From Oscillospiraceae bacterium (lineage in GTDB: Bacteria; Bacillota; Clostridia; Oscillospirales; Ruminococcaceae): a DNA stretch of 64,000 nucleotides. Location: assembly GCA_018110985.1 (NCBI GenBank), contig JAGAWT010000022.1:39166-103165 (forward strand), written 5' to 3'. The notes below the pieces were generated by a model, which was given only the letters and a program-made list of their open reading frames with translations, had not been told where the DNA came from and did not search any database. The translations under genes were made by a program, and so were the position numbers. Shown in pieces: positions 7,973-16,371 of this stretch (position 1 is its first letter; each line of letters starts with the position of its first letter).

Positions 7973-9025
7973 TCAGCTGTTCCCCTCTCCGAAGGTCACC
8001 TTTACAAACTTGTACCTTCCCGCCAGTTCACCGTAGAATTCAGGGATATCTGCTTTATCTTCCGGGAAAGTGACAGTGTAGGCATCTGTGTTTGCCTCTT
8101 CAAGGGCGGTGAAGTTTTCGATAAACCCATCATAGCCTGCGGGCTGCAGCTTCTTCACGGTCTCAATAACAGATTTGTATGTAAGATCGCTGAGGTCTCC
8201 GTACTCCGCAAAGGTGATCTCAACACTGTTCCTGTTTCCGAGGGAGAACATATTCACCTTTCCGCAGCTTATATAGTGGTTGATGTCGTCGTCCCCAAGA
8301 GGCTCAATGTCGGAAAGCGCCTTTTCATCTATATAAACGCCGTCCAGCACGGAAAAATCATAATCCTTTCCCGTGTACAGCTTCATCTCCGAAGAGCCGT
8401 CATCATTCATTTTAACGGAATAATACTGCCCCTCGTCCCCGGAGAATGTCAGGTAGGAAACATAAGCCCTGTAAAGGTCCTTGTCTATACCCAGCGTGTC
8501 GCAGAGCGCATAGCCTATGTAGGTGGACATAACAGCACCCATATAATCATTTTCAGGGAAGGATGCGGTTATATAGTCACCGTCATGGATAAATTCCCAT
8601 CTGCCGTTTATATATTCACCCTCAGCCGCAACAGTAATGGTGCTGTCATTCAGTTCCTCACTGTAAACCGTGTAGGTATCGCTTTGCCTGAGCTGCTCCA
8701 TATCCCCGCCTTCGGCATTCAGGGCATTGAAAACACCCAGCATAAGCTCATCGCTTGAAGATTTTATCACAGGCTCGCTCTGCTCCGCACCGCTTTCCTG
8801 CGGCTGTGTTTCCTCTTCGGTGACCTCTTCCGTCTCGGTCTCACCTGTCTCCTCTGCAGTCTCTGCGGTAGTCTGTGCCTCCGTTTCTTCGGACGTTACC
8901 GCAGTTTCCGCCGCCGAAGCAGCAGCCTCCGTCACGTTTTCCTCACCCTTGCTGCCGCCGCAGGCTGAAAGGCCGCAAAGCATGGCTGCCATTGCAATAA
9001 CAGCAAATATCCTGTTTTTGTTCAT
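7973..9025 (-). CDS. Putative lipoprotein with acidic linker, function unknown
   Basis: A 350-residue exported lipoprotein. The N terminus MNKNRIFAVIAMAAMLCGL followed by SACGG is a lipoprotein signal peptide with the lipobox cysteine near residue 22. Residues 25-85 are a low-complexity linker rich in Glu, Thr and Ala, a spacer common between lipid anchor and domain in clostridial surface lipoproteins. The remaining 260 residues look globular but match no family I recognise. The start at 9025 has GGAGGG upstream; 27 further in-frame codons upstream lack support. A promoter lies at 9095-9123. It appears monocistronic. Confidence 0.75.
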   Translation of the reverse strand: MNKNRIFAVIAMAAMLCGLSACGGSKGEENVTEAAASAAETAVTSEETEAQTTAETAEETGETETEEVTEEETQPQESGAEQSEPVIKSSSDELMLGVFNALNAEGGDMEQLRQSDTYTVYSEELNDSTITVAAEGEYINGRWEFIHDGDYITASFPENDYMGAVMSTYIGYALCDTLGIDKDLYRAYVSYLTFSGDEGQYYSVKMNDDGSSEMKLYTGKDYDFSVLDGVYIDEKALSDIEPLGDDDINHYISCGKVNMFSLGNRNSVEITFAEYGDLSDLTYKSVIETVKKLQPAGYDGFIENFTALEEANTDAYTVTFPEDKADIPEFYGELAGRYKFVKVTFGEGNS

Positions 9026-9094
9026 AAAGTCCCTCCGTATGACCGACTTCTCTGAAAAGTATTCTCTATCTGTATCAGACATTCTCAATAGTAG

Positions 9095-9123
9095 ATTATA
9101 CAGCAAGGCACTCTAAAAATCAA
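9095..9123 (-). promoter_or_regulatory. Promoter of the lipoprotein gene
   Basis: On the minus strand TTGATT (9118-9123) and TATAAT (9095-9100) are separated by 17 bp, about 70 bp before the start at 9025. Confidence 0.65.
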
Positions 9124-9173
9124 TACCCATATTTCAACAAAAAGCTCCTTTGGCACAGCCTTGTTATTGTTAA

Positions 9174-9308
9174 AAAGAAAAGGCAGGCCTACACCCATAA
9201 CGACATCATCAGCCGTACAAAGACATGCAAAAACAAGGTCTTATGGTTTTTGCGGTGTCCTAAAACAGCATGACATATCGTTAGTATGTATTTGCCTGCC
9301 TTTTCTTT
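9174..9308. other. Structured 135-bp element with perfect 15-bp inverted ends
   Basis: The arms AAAGAAAAGGCAGGC (9174-9188) and GCCTGCCTTTTCTTT (9294-9308) are perfect inverted repeats 105 nt apart. Nested inside, CATAACGA (9196-9203) pairs with TCGTTA-G-TATG (9278-9288) with one bulge. GACAT-GCAAAAAC (9222-9234) pairs with GTTTTTGC-G-GTGTC (9246-9259) around an 11-nt loop. The whole region can fold as one long hairpin on either strand and ends in a T-run on both. It lies between the minus-strand oxidoreductase gene and the lipoprotein promoter. It could be an elaborate bidirectional terminator, a structured RNA, or a small mobile palindrome. I match it to no known riboswitch. Confidence 0.6.
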
Positions 9309-9367
9309 GAGAAGTTTACCAATGCACTTTCCAGCGCTCTAACAGCTTTTCTGTGTCTTCCGTGACC

Positions 9368-10489
9368 TTACTTTTTCTCTTTACTGACCTTTTCTTCCGC
9401 ACACAGCTTTGAAAGGTGTTCCTCGAACGCCTTTTCATCAAAGGGGAGGTCGATCGTGCTGCCCGTCCATGCAGAAAGATATGCGGCATTTGATATAGTA
9501 AGGGAACGCAGTCCCTCTTCGCCCCTTGCGATAAGCTCAGCACCATCCAGTATACAGTCTGCAAAATTATTGAGCAGCAGCGGATGTCCGTCCGGTTCCT
9601 CCGCAGTAAATTCTTCGTAATCGCACTCCGGCCATACAAAGCCGTCCTTGCAGGTAAAGCAGGTAGTGCGCTCATCCTCCTTCAGTCTCCAGAAGCACAG
9701 TTTCCCGTGTTCCAGCACCAGCTTTCCCTTTGTGCCGGAGATCTCCAGCCTGTTGGTGCCGGGAGCCTCACCGGTGGTGGTGATGAATGTGGCAGTGGCG
9801 CCGTTCTCATATTCACCGAATATGGTAACATCATCCTCCACTCCGATGTTATGATACTTTCCGAAGGAGCAGAATGCCTTTATGCTCTTTGGCATACCGA
9901 ATATCCACTGCCAGAGATCCAGGTTGTGAGGCGCCTGATTCAGGAGCACGCCGCCGCCCTCACCGTTCCATGTGGCACGCCAGCTTCCTGAATCATAATA
10001 TGCCTGTGTCCTGTACCAGTTGGTGACGATCCAAACCAGCCTTTTCGTATCACCGAGCCCGCCGGAGGAGACTATCTCCCTTGCCTTTGCGTATATGGGG
10101 TTGGTGCGCTGATTGAACATTATGGCAAATTTCACGCCTGACTTTTCGGCTGCCTCATTCATTTCCCGCACCTGTCTTGTGTACACACCCGCAGGCTTTT
10201 CCGTCATAACGTGTATCCCTCTTTTGAAGCACTCTATGGCGAGTTTCGGATGATCGTAGTGAGGAACGGCAATAAGTGCCGCATCTGCAAGACCACTGTC
10301 AAGCATTTCCTCCGCAGTTGAAAATCCCTTTGCAGAAGGCAGCTTATCCACTGCACGCTGCAGCTTTTGGGCATCTATGTCCGCAAAGGCGGTGACCTCT
10401 ATGCGGGGACACTCCCCCTTCAATATGCTGTGAAGGTGGCCGCTGCCCATATTTCCCATCCCGATAATGCCAAGTCTCAGCTTATCCAT
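9368..10489 (-). CDS. Gfo/Idh/MocA family oxidoreductase
   Basis: A 373-residue NAD(P)-dependent sugar or inositol dehydrogenase-type enzyme. The N-terminal Rossmann fold has GIIGMGNMGSGH (7-18), and the family motif EKPAG begins at residue 97. The C-terminal alpha/beta domain carries GGGVLLNQAPHNLDLW, where lysine, aspartate and histidine positions of the catalytic set are found. No signal peptide is present. It starts 5 bp after the sugar isomerase-like gene and is presumably cotranscribed with it, a pairing typical of carbohydrate or inositol catabolism. The substrate is not evident. Confidence 0.9.
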   Translation of the reverse strand: MDKLRLGIIGMGNMGSGHLHSILKGECPRIEVTAFADIDAQKLQRAVDKLPSAKGFSTAEEMLDSGLADAALIAVPHYDHPKLAIECFKRGIHVMTEKPAGVYTRQVREMNEAAEKSGVKFAIMFNQRTNPIYAKAREIVSSGGLGDTKRLVWIVTNWYRTQAYYDSGSWRATWNGEGGGVLLNQAPHNLDLWQWIFGMPKSIKAFCSFGKYHNIGVEDDVTIFGEYENGATATFITTTGEAPGTNRLEISGTKGKLVLEHGKLCFWRLKEDERTTCFTCKDGFVWPECDYEEFTAEEPDGHPLLLNNFADCILDGAELIARGEEGLRSLTISNAAYLSAWTGSTIDLPFDEKAFEEHLSKLCAEEKVSKEKK

Positions 10490-10494
10490 CCTTT

Positions 10495-11304
10495 TTACCT
10501 CCCGATAATATCCTTCAGGGCCTCCACAGCAGCAGCAAATGCAGTAAGGCTGTCCTTATAGCAGTAGTCCATCTTTGTCTTTTCCTCTCCCTCAAGCCTG
10601 TCAAAGCCTTCAAAGACCGACAGATGAGGCTCCACCGTCAGCACGCTCCCTTTATATCTGGAAATAAGGTAGGGGACATTTCCCTCTCCCTTTCCCGCCG
10701 GGACCACCGAACCGTCGGAAAGCGCATCCTTGATGTGCATATACTCCACATAGGGAGAAAGCAGCTCCCACGCCTCCTTGGTGTCCTGTCCGCACTGAAC
10801 GAAGTTTGCGGGATCGAATACGGCTCTGAGCTCCGGCAGCGCCTTATGTATCTCCAGACACTTGGGAGCCGTGTCACCGTAGATGCCTTTTTCGTTCTCA
10901 TGGCACAGTATGACATCACTGCCCTTTGCGGCATCTATGAAGCCTTTCAGCCCTTCAAGAACGGGTCCTGCCTCCGAAGTGCCGTAAAAGCTGAACAGCC
11001 TTATATGCTTTGCACCCAGTATGTCCGCAGTTTCAAGGGCATTTTTGAATTTTTCCGTGTGGGGATAAAGGTCCTCATTTATGCCGATCTTCCCGAAGGG
11101 TGAACCCAATGACCATACGGCAAGGCCTTTATCCTCCAGCCTTTTTCTTATCTCCCTTGCCTTTTCCTTTGTTATGTCCGCAATGTTTTCTCCGTCTACT
11201 CCCCTTATCTCCAGATACTCCACGCCGTTATCCAGCATGGCGCTTATCTGCCCGTCAAGAGAGGATGAAGCCTCATCCGCAAAAGCTGAAATGATATATT
11301 TCAT
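10495..11304 (-). CDS. Sugar phosphate isomerase/epimerase family TIM-barrel protein
   Basis: A 269-residue xylose isomerase-like TIM barrel (AP endonuclease family 2 fold). Metal and substrate ligands typical of the family are seen as acidic and histidine residues at strand ends: YLEIRGVDG, VILCHENEKG, RAVFDPANF, VEYMHIKDAL and VLTVEPHLSVF. Enzymes of this group isomerise or epimerise keto-sugars or inositol derivatives. It is the first gene of a two-gene operon with the Gfo/Idh/MocA enzyme and is divergent from an AraC-type regulator, which probably controls both. Confidence 0.85.
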   Translation of the reverse strand: MKYIISAFADEASSSLDGQISAMLDNGVEYLEIRGVDGENIADITKEKAREIRKRLEDKGLAVWSLGSPFGKIGINEDLYPHTEKFKNALETADILGAKHIRLFSFYGTSEAGPVLEGLKGFIDAAKGSDVILCHENEKGIYGDTAPKCLEIHKALPELRAVFDPANFVQCGQDTKEAWELLSPYVEYMHIKDALSDGSVVPAGKGEGNVPYLISRYKGSVLTVEPHLSVFEGFDRLEGEEKTKMDYCYKDSLTAFAAAVEALKDIIGR

Positions 11305-11337
11305 AGGATCGTCCCCCGTTTTTTATTTGTTGATAAG

Positions 11338-11366
11338 ATGATACCACAGTTTTATTTGCATTACAA
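11338..11366 (-). promoter_or_regulatory. Promoter of the isomerase-oxidoreductase operon
   Basis: On the minus strand TTGTAA (11361-11366) and TATCAT (11338-11343) are spaced by 17 bp. The -35 box lies beside the TTGCAAA direct repeats of the shared intergenic region. Confidence 0.5.
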
Positions 11367-11395
11367 TTGCAAAAATCATCAAAACATATTGCAAA
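11367..11395. promoter_or_regulatory. Candidate AraC-family operator: TTGCAAA direct repeats
   Basis: TTGCAAA occurs at 11367-11373 and again at 11389-11395, 22 bp apart, about two helical turns and the usual layout for an AraC-type dimer. TTTGCA at 11355-11360 adds an inverted half site. All lie between the divergent regulator and operon. Confidence 0.4.
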
Positions 11396-11417
11396 TCCAA
11401 GCATGATATGTTAGAAT
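11389..11417 (+). promoter_or_regulatory. Promoter of the AraC-type regulator gene
   Basis: TTGCAA (11389-11394) and TAGAAT (11412-11417) are spaced by 17 bp, 22 bp before the GTG start at 11440. The -35 overlaps one TTGCAAA repeat, which suggests autoregulation. Confidence 0.5.
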
Positions 11418-11439
11418 AAAAAACAGGGAGTGGTGAAAA

Positions 11440-12234
11440 GTGAACATACTCAGAGAATACGAAGGCTCAGGGATATACACCCGATACGCAGCAGACGAAT
11501 GTCCGGACACGTCTGTTTTCTCCTTTCATGTCCATGACAGGTGTGAGATCTACTACTTTGTTTCGGGAAATGCGGAGTACCTTGTGGAGGGCTCCGTATA
11601 TCCTCTTAAAAAGGGGGATCTGCTGATAATGCGACCGGGGGAGGCTCACTGCGCCCATCTGCTGAGCAGCGCTCCCTATGAACGCTATGCAGTGAATTTC
11701 CAGCTGTCCATCCTTGACTTCATAGACCCTGAAAGGCGGCTGATGAAGATATACACCGACAGACCCCTGGGCAAAGGGAACCTCTTTTTTACGGAGAAGG
11801 CGGAAAGGCATTTTTCTTTTATGTGCGGCAGCTTCCCCGATGAATACGAACGCAGGCTCGGCATCACATCCACCCTGCTCTTTCTGCTGAGAGACCTGCA
11901 AAACAGCTCCTCCGGCACCAATAAAGGCTCCAAGCCCTCTCTCTCGGAAGATATCGTTGCCTTTGTGAACGATCACCTTTTCGATGAGCTATCCATAGAA
12001 CTCCTGTCGGATCATTTCTTTCTTAGCAAATCCCAGTTCGGGCGCATTTTCAGACAAGCCACAGGCGCACCCCCATGGGAATACATAACCGTGAAAAGGC
12101 TCACCGCAGCCCGTGCTATGATGCTTGAAGGGTGTACCGCCAAAAAAGCCGCAGAGGAATGCGGCTTCGGGGATTATTCCGTGTTTTACCGTGCCTATGT
12201 GAAGCGCTACGGGGAAAGCCCCGCCAAGAAATGA
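11440..12234 (+). CDS. AraC family transcriptional regulator
   Basis: A 264-residue regulator with an N-terminal cupin-type sensing domain and a C-terminal pair of helix-turn-helix motifs. The cupin region shows FSFHVHDRCEIYYFVSG and LKKGDLLIMRPGEAH, the pattern of AraC proteins that bind sugars. The C-terminal 100 residues are classical: LSDHFFLSKSQFGRIFRQ, VKRLTAARAMMLEG, CGFGDYSVFYRAYVKRYGESP. The GTG start is preceded by GGGAG. It is transcribed away from the isomerase-oxidoreductase operon, which it likely regulates in response to a carbohydrate. Confidence 0.92.
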   Translation: MNILREYEGSGIYTRYAADECPDTSVFSFHVHDRCEIYYFVSGNAEYLVEGSVYPLKKGDLLIMRPGEAHCAHLLSSAPYERYAVNFQLSILDFIDPERRLMKIYTDRPLGKGNLFFTEKAERHFSFMCGSFPDEYERRLGITSTLLFLLRDLQNSSSGTNKGSKPSLSEDIVAFVNDHLFDELSIELLSDHFFLSKSQFGRIFRQATGAPPWEYITVKRLTAARAMMLEGCTAKKAAEECGFGDYSVFYRAYVKRYGESPAKK

Positions 12235-12444
12235 TTTTTGATAAAGCCTTGAAACAGACATGGATCTATGGTAAAATGGATGTGTCGGACACCACAGACA
12301 CGGTCACCGCAGTACCGGACAGTCAAGCAGACTTTCTTCGTTTGTATACCCTGTGATGATGTTAAGGGCAGCAAAAACTGCGTTTATACAGATATAGCTA
12401 TATTCTTTTCCACGCAACACAAAAGTACAGAAAGGTGCAGACAT

Positions 12445-13026
12445 ATGAAAGTATTGCTTTTCCTCGCCAAAGGCTTTGAGACAATGGAAGCCAGCGTATT
12501 CGTTGATGTATTCGGCTGGGCTAAGATCTCTTACGGATATGATGTTGAGGTAGTCACTTGCGGTGTACAGGAAACCGTTACAAGTGCCTTTGGCATTCCC
12601 GTTAAGGTCGATGTCCTGTTATCAGATGTATTTTCTGATGAGTATGATGCTTTGGCTATACCGGGCGGCTTTGAAGAATACGGGTTTTATGATGAAGCGT
12701 TTTCTGCAGAAGTTGGCAAGTTGATTAACGACTTTGATACCTGTAATAAAGCGATAGCATCAATCTGCGTCGGAGCGCTTGCACTTGCTCACAGCGGAAT
12801 ACTAAGAGGGAGAAAAGCAACAACCTATCACCTTAATGGTGGAATAAGGCAGAAACAGCTTGCTGCATATGATGTTGAGGTCATAAATGAACCTATGGTC
12901 ATTGATAATAATATAATAACCTCTTATTGCCCGCAAACAGCTCCGTATGTAGCGTTTGATCTTCTTGAAAAACTTGTTGGAACTGAGAAAATGCTGATTG
13001 TTAAAACTGCTATGGGATTTGAATAA
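12445..13026 (+). CDS. DJ-1/PfpI family protein
   Basis: A 193-residue class I glutamine amidotransferase-like protein of the DJ-1/ThiJ/PfpI type. It begins MKVLLFLAKGFETMEA, where E12 matches the conserved glutamate. The nucleophile elbow ASICVGALALA places the conserved cysteine at C108, and the GGF loop follows AIPGG at 72-75. Members act as glyoxalases, deglycases or redox-responsive chaperones; which applies cannot be told. The ATG at 12445 is chosen over a 59-codon upstream extension that has no family similarity. From here to about 17 kb the DNA is visibly richer in A+T in several genes than its surroundings. Confidence 0.85.
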   Translation: MKVLLFLAKGFETMEASVFVDVFGWAKISYGYDVEVVTCGVQETVTSAFGIPVKVDVLLSDVFSDEYDALAIPGGFEEYGFYDEAFSAEVGKLINDFDTCNKAIASICVGALALAHSGILRGRKATTYHLNGGIRQKQLAAYDVEVINEPMVIDNNIITSYCPQTAPYVAFDLLEKLVGTEKMLIVKTAMGFE

Positions 13027-13029
13027 CTT

Positions 13030-13140
13030 ATGAAGCACTGTTTTGAAATCGACAAAATAGCGAGGAAAGCTCTGACGAATATGGTGATGGAGAAGTCAAA
13101 GGACTATCCTGAGCCGAAGCCGGAGTTTATGCAATTATAG
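13030..13140 (+). CDS. Small ORF of 36 residues or gene remnant
   Basis: An open frame from ATG 13030 to TAG 13138-13140 encodes a 36-residue, mostly charged peptide that begins MKHCFEIDKIARKAL and ends PEPKPEFMQL. It starts 3 bp after the DJ-1 stop and ends 11 bp before the first hydrolase, so it fits the operon spacing. There is no clear ribosome binding site and I recognise no family. It could be the tail of a gene lost from this locus. Confidence 0.3.
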   Translation: MKHCFEIDKIARKALTNMVMEKSKDYPEPKPEFMQL

Positions 13141-13151
13141 GAGAGAAAAAT

Positions 13152-13901
13152 ATGATATTTCATACATTTGGAAACAGTGAAAATAATGCTGTTATACTTA
13201 TTCACGGAATGCTTAATCCGTGGCAGATATGGGAAGATGCTGTGTCTGTTCTGTCGAAAGACTACTTTGTAATCGTTCCCGAACTTGATGCACATACCGA
13301 GGATAAGCCCAGCCGCTTTACATCGGTAGAGAAGGAAGCAGAGCAGTTAAGGGATTATCTGGTTAAAAATCATAACGGGGAGCTTTATGCCTTGTGCGGT
13401 CTGTCAATGGGCGGACGAATCGCTGCCACGCTTGCGGGTATGGATGGCATAAAAACAAAGCACCTTGTTCTTGACGGCGCACCCTTGAAGAAAATGCCGA
13501 AGATTCTTATCGGTTTCATGAAGAAAAGCTATATCAGCATCATTGAAAAATCAAAAAAGCGTGATCCGAAAGTGATAGAGAGCTGTAAACGGGATTTTCT
13601 CCCCGAAAGATATCATGAATATTTCTTCAGGGTCGCAGACAATATGGAAAACGAGTCGATAAATAATATACTTGACAGTGTGTTTGGTGAATTCCGGTAT
13701 AAGACCTATGACAGCGATACAAAGATTCTGTTCATGCACGGAACTAAGGGGAACGAGATCGTTTCTAAAAAAGCCGCAATCACAATGAAAGAAGTCAATC
13801 CTCAGACAGAGATACGCTGCTTTGACGGCTACGCACACGCCCAGCTTGCCTGTTTTGAGCCGCAGAACTGGATAAAGGAAGTATCGCAGTTCTTAGCATA
13901 A
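13152..13901 (+). CDS. Alpha/beta hydrolase (first of two)
   Basis: A 249-residue cytoplasmic hydrolase of the alpha/beta fold. The oxyanion region is VILIHGML (14-21), the nucleophile elbow is GLSMGG with S85, and the C-terminal histidine lies in FDGYAHAQLACF. The acidic residue is probably in the ILFMHGTKGNE region. An AGGAG box lies directly before the ATG. Substrates of this group range from esters to lactones and cannot be predicted here. It lies 14 bp ahead of a second, sequence-diverged hydrolase of the same fold. Confidence 0.85.
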   Translation: MIFHTFGNSENNAVILIHGMLNPWQIWEDAVSVLSKDYFVIVPELDAHTEDKPSRFTSVEKEAEQLRDYLVKNHNGELYALCGLSMGGRIAATLAGMDGIKTKHLVLDGAPLKKMPKILIGFMKKSYISIIEKSKKRDPKVIESCKRDFLPERYHEYFFRVADNMENESINNILDSVFGEFRYKTYDSDTKILFMHGTKGNEIVSKKAAITMKEVNPQTEIRCFDGYAHAQLACFEPQNWIKEVSQFLA

Positions 13902-13915
13902 AAGGACGGGTAAAA

Positions 13916-14749
13916 ATGAAAGCTAAGTTCAGAAAAGATCTGGAATTTGTTCGGATAAACGGTCATAGGCTGCATATTTTCAGATGCGGTGATGAGAGTA
14001 AGCCGAAGCTCGTATTTATGTCAGGCTCAGGCACGGTTGCACCCATGTATGATTTCAAGGTCTTATACAAAAAGCTGCTTGACGATTTTCGGATAATCGT
14101 GATAGAGAAGTTCGGCTATGGTTATTCCGAACTGTATGAATGTCCGTGTGATATAGATTCGGTCGTATCCTATCAGAAACAGGCTTTGGAAATGATAGGT
14201 GAAAAAGCTCCGTATATACTTCTCCCCCATTCAATGAGCGGAATAGAAGCTATACGGTGGAAACAGATGTATCCGGACGATATAAAGGCGATGATCGGGC
14301 TTGATATGGCAACTCCGCTCACATATATGGAATGGAGCGATAAAGATATAAAAAAGCGTATAGACCTTATGCAGAAACTTAAGAAGCTCAATGATCATGG
14401 GCTGATGTTCTGGTACCCTGTAAACAAGAGAAGTCTGAGCAAGGACGAAATACAGCAGCTTGACCTTCTTAAAAGGCGCAATCTGATGAACAGATGCTAT
14501 GTCAATGAAGCAAGGCAGGTCAAGAAAAATGCAAAGATCGTTGTCAAATCGGGAAAGGCGGAGTGTCCGACTTTAATGTTTGTATCTGACGGAAAACAGA
14601 CATCACCGAACTGGATAAAGAATTCGCAAAAGTATGCCAAATCGGTAAATGCCGAGACTGTTCTGCTGGATTGCGGGCATTATATCCATTATTATGAAAG
14701 CGACAAGATCAGCTCAAAGATAAAAGCCTTTCTCTCAAAATTGGATTGA
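13916..14749 (+). CDS. Alpha/beta hydrolase (second of two)
   Basis: A 277-residue alpha/beta hydrolase. The nucleophile elbow reads PHSMSG (S106), unlike the GLSMGG of its neighbour. The strand-turn LVFMSGSGT (32-40) provides the oxyanion site and the C-terminal LDCGHYIHYYE supplies the histidine. Similarity between the two proteins looks low, so they are not a recent duplication. Together with DJ-1 and the transglutaminase-like protein they form a set of small single-domain enzymes in an accessory block. Confidence 0.82.
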   Translation: MKAKFRKDLEFVRINGHRLHIFRCGDESKPKLVFMSGSGTVAPMYDFKVLYKKLLDDFRIIVIEKFGYGYSELYECPCDIDSVVSYQKQALEMIGEKAPYILLPHSMSGIEAIRWKQMYPDDIKAMIGLDMATPLTYMEWSDKDIKKRIDLMQKLKKLNDHGLMFWYPVNKRSLSKDEIQQLDLLKRRNLMNRCYVNEARQVKKNAKIVVKSGKAECPTLMFVSDGKQTSPNWIKNSQKYAKSVNAETVLLDCGHYIHYYESDKISSKIKAFLSKLD

Positions 14750-14798
14750 AAATATTGTTACCATAATACAGCATATTTGAACGAAAGGACGGTGAACC

Positions 14799-16292
14799 AT
14801 GGACAAGGTATATGTAGCGATAGACCTCAAATCATTTTATGCTTCGGTAGAGTGTGCAGAGCTTGGGCTTGATCCGCTGAACACAAATCTTGTGGTAGCA
14901 GATAAGAGCCGTACCGAAAAGACAATATGCCTTGCCGTTTCGCCGTCACTCAAAAGCTATGGTATTTCGGGCAGAGCAAGGCTGTTTGAGGTCGTACAGC
15001 GTGTGAAAGAAGTCAATGAGCAGCGGCAGCGGAAAGCTCCCCACAGACAGCTTACGGACAAGAGCTTCATTTACTCGGAGCTTATTTCAAACCCTTACCT
15101 CGCCGTTGATTATGTGGTGGCAACTCCGAAAATGGCGCACTATATGAAAGTTAGCGCCGATATTTACGGCATTTACCTGAAATACGTTGCTCCGGAAGAT
15201 ATTTTCGCATACTCGGTGGACGAGGTTTTCATTGATGCCACAGGGTATCTTGGCACCTATCACACGGACGGTCACGGTTTTGCCCGTATGCTGATACAAG
15301 ATGTGCTTGACACAACGGGTATCACGGCTACGGCAGGAGTCGGCACAAATATGTTTCTGTGCAAGGTCGCTATGGATATTGTGGCGAAGCATATCCCTGC
15401 GGACAAAGACGGTGTGCGTATCGCAGAGCTTGACGAGCAGACCTTCAAGGATAAATGGTGGCCGCACAAACCGATCACGGACTTCTGGAGAGTGGGCGCA
15501 GGCACGGCAAAGCGCCTTGAAACGCTCCATATCTACACAATGGGCGATATTGCGAGATATTCCCTTGACCGCTGTCATATCGGCAAGCTGTATAAGCTAC
15601 TCGGCAAAAATGCGGAGCTGCTGATAGATCATGCGTGGGGCATTGAACCTACTACCATAGCCGATGTGAAAGCCTACAAGCCGTCAAACAATAGTATCAC
15701 ATCGGGGCAGGTGCTTCAAGAGCCTTGCGGCTATGAGCGCACACGGCTGATCGTGTGGGAAATGGCGGATATGCTCTCCCTCGACTTGGTGGACAAGGGG
15801 CTTGTGACAAATCAGATAGTGCTGACCATCGGCTATGACCGTGAAAGCCTTGCGGACGGTCACTACCGGGGCGAAGTGGTTTCCGACCGCTACGGCAGAC
15901 AAGTTCCGAAACACGCCCACGGTACGCAGAATCTTGATAAGCACACATCGTCCACAAGAAAAATGATCGATGCGACAATGACGCTCTTTGACCGTATCTT
16001 TGATAAAACTCTGCTTGCAAGGCGGATAAACCTTGTTGCCTGCAATGTCATCAGGGAAAGCGATGTACCTGAGAGCGAGAGCTACGAACAGCTTTCCCTG
16101 TTCGATACGGAGGAAACGATTGGGGACCGTGCGGACGATGAGAAGGCGCTTGAAAAAGAGAGGGCATTGCAGGAAGCGATGCTCACGATAAAGCACAAAT
16201 TCGGAAAGAATGCCGTTCTGAAAGGCACGAACTTCACAGAGGGTGCAACGGCAAAGGAGCGTAATTCCCAGATTGGTGGGCACAAGGCTTGA
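14799..16292 (+). CDS. Y-family DNA polymerase (UmuC/DinB-like, UvrX type)
   Basis: A 497-residue error-prone translesion polymerase. The metal-binding catalytic acids are D9 in VAIDLKSFYAS and D141/E142 in YSVDEVFID. The palm, thumb (GVGTNMFLCKVAMDIVAKH) and little-finger regions are all present. Near the C terminus QLSLFD (431-436) is a consensus beta-clamp binding motif. The form resembles the UvrX/YqjW group found on Firmicutes prophages and integrative elements, normally next to a YolD-like gene. Here a YolD-like gene follows at 17005, but with a foreign gene in between. AAAGGA precedes the ATG. Confidence 0.93.
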   Translation: MDKVYVAIDLKSFYASVECAELGLDPLNTNLVVADKSRTEKTICLAVSPSLKSYGISGRARLFEVVQRVKEVNEQRQRKAPHRQLTDKSFIYSELISNPYLAVDYVVATPKMAHYMKVSADIYGIYLKYVAPEDIFAYSVDEVFIDATGYLGTYHTDGHGFARMLIQDVLDTTGITATAGVGTNMFLCKVAMDIVAKHIPADKDGVRIAELDEQTFKDKWWPHKPITDFWRVGAGTAKRLETLHIYTMGDIARYSLDRCHIGKLYKLLGKNAELLIDHAWGIEPTTIADVKAYKPSNNSITSGQVLQEPCGYERTRLIVWEMADMLSLDLVDKGLVTNQIVLTIGYDRESLADGHYRGEVVSDRYGRQVPKHAHGTQNLDKHTSSTRKMIDATMTLFDRIFDKTLLARRINLVACNVIRESDVPESESYEQLSLFDTEETIGDRADDEKALEKERALQEAMLTIKHKFGKNAVLKGTNFTEGATAKERNSQIGGHKA

Positions 16293-16371
16293 AAAGAGTA
16301 GGATACATGATTAATGAGTTTGTTAAATCGCAGATAATGAGATAAAACGCTGTTCAACGGAGAGATGCTAT

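Noticed and set aside
12268..12444. 59-codon N-terminal extension of the DJ-1 protein
   Set aside because: DJ-1 proteins begin at the first beta strand (MKVLLFLAKG), and the upstream part has no similarity or ribosome binding site.
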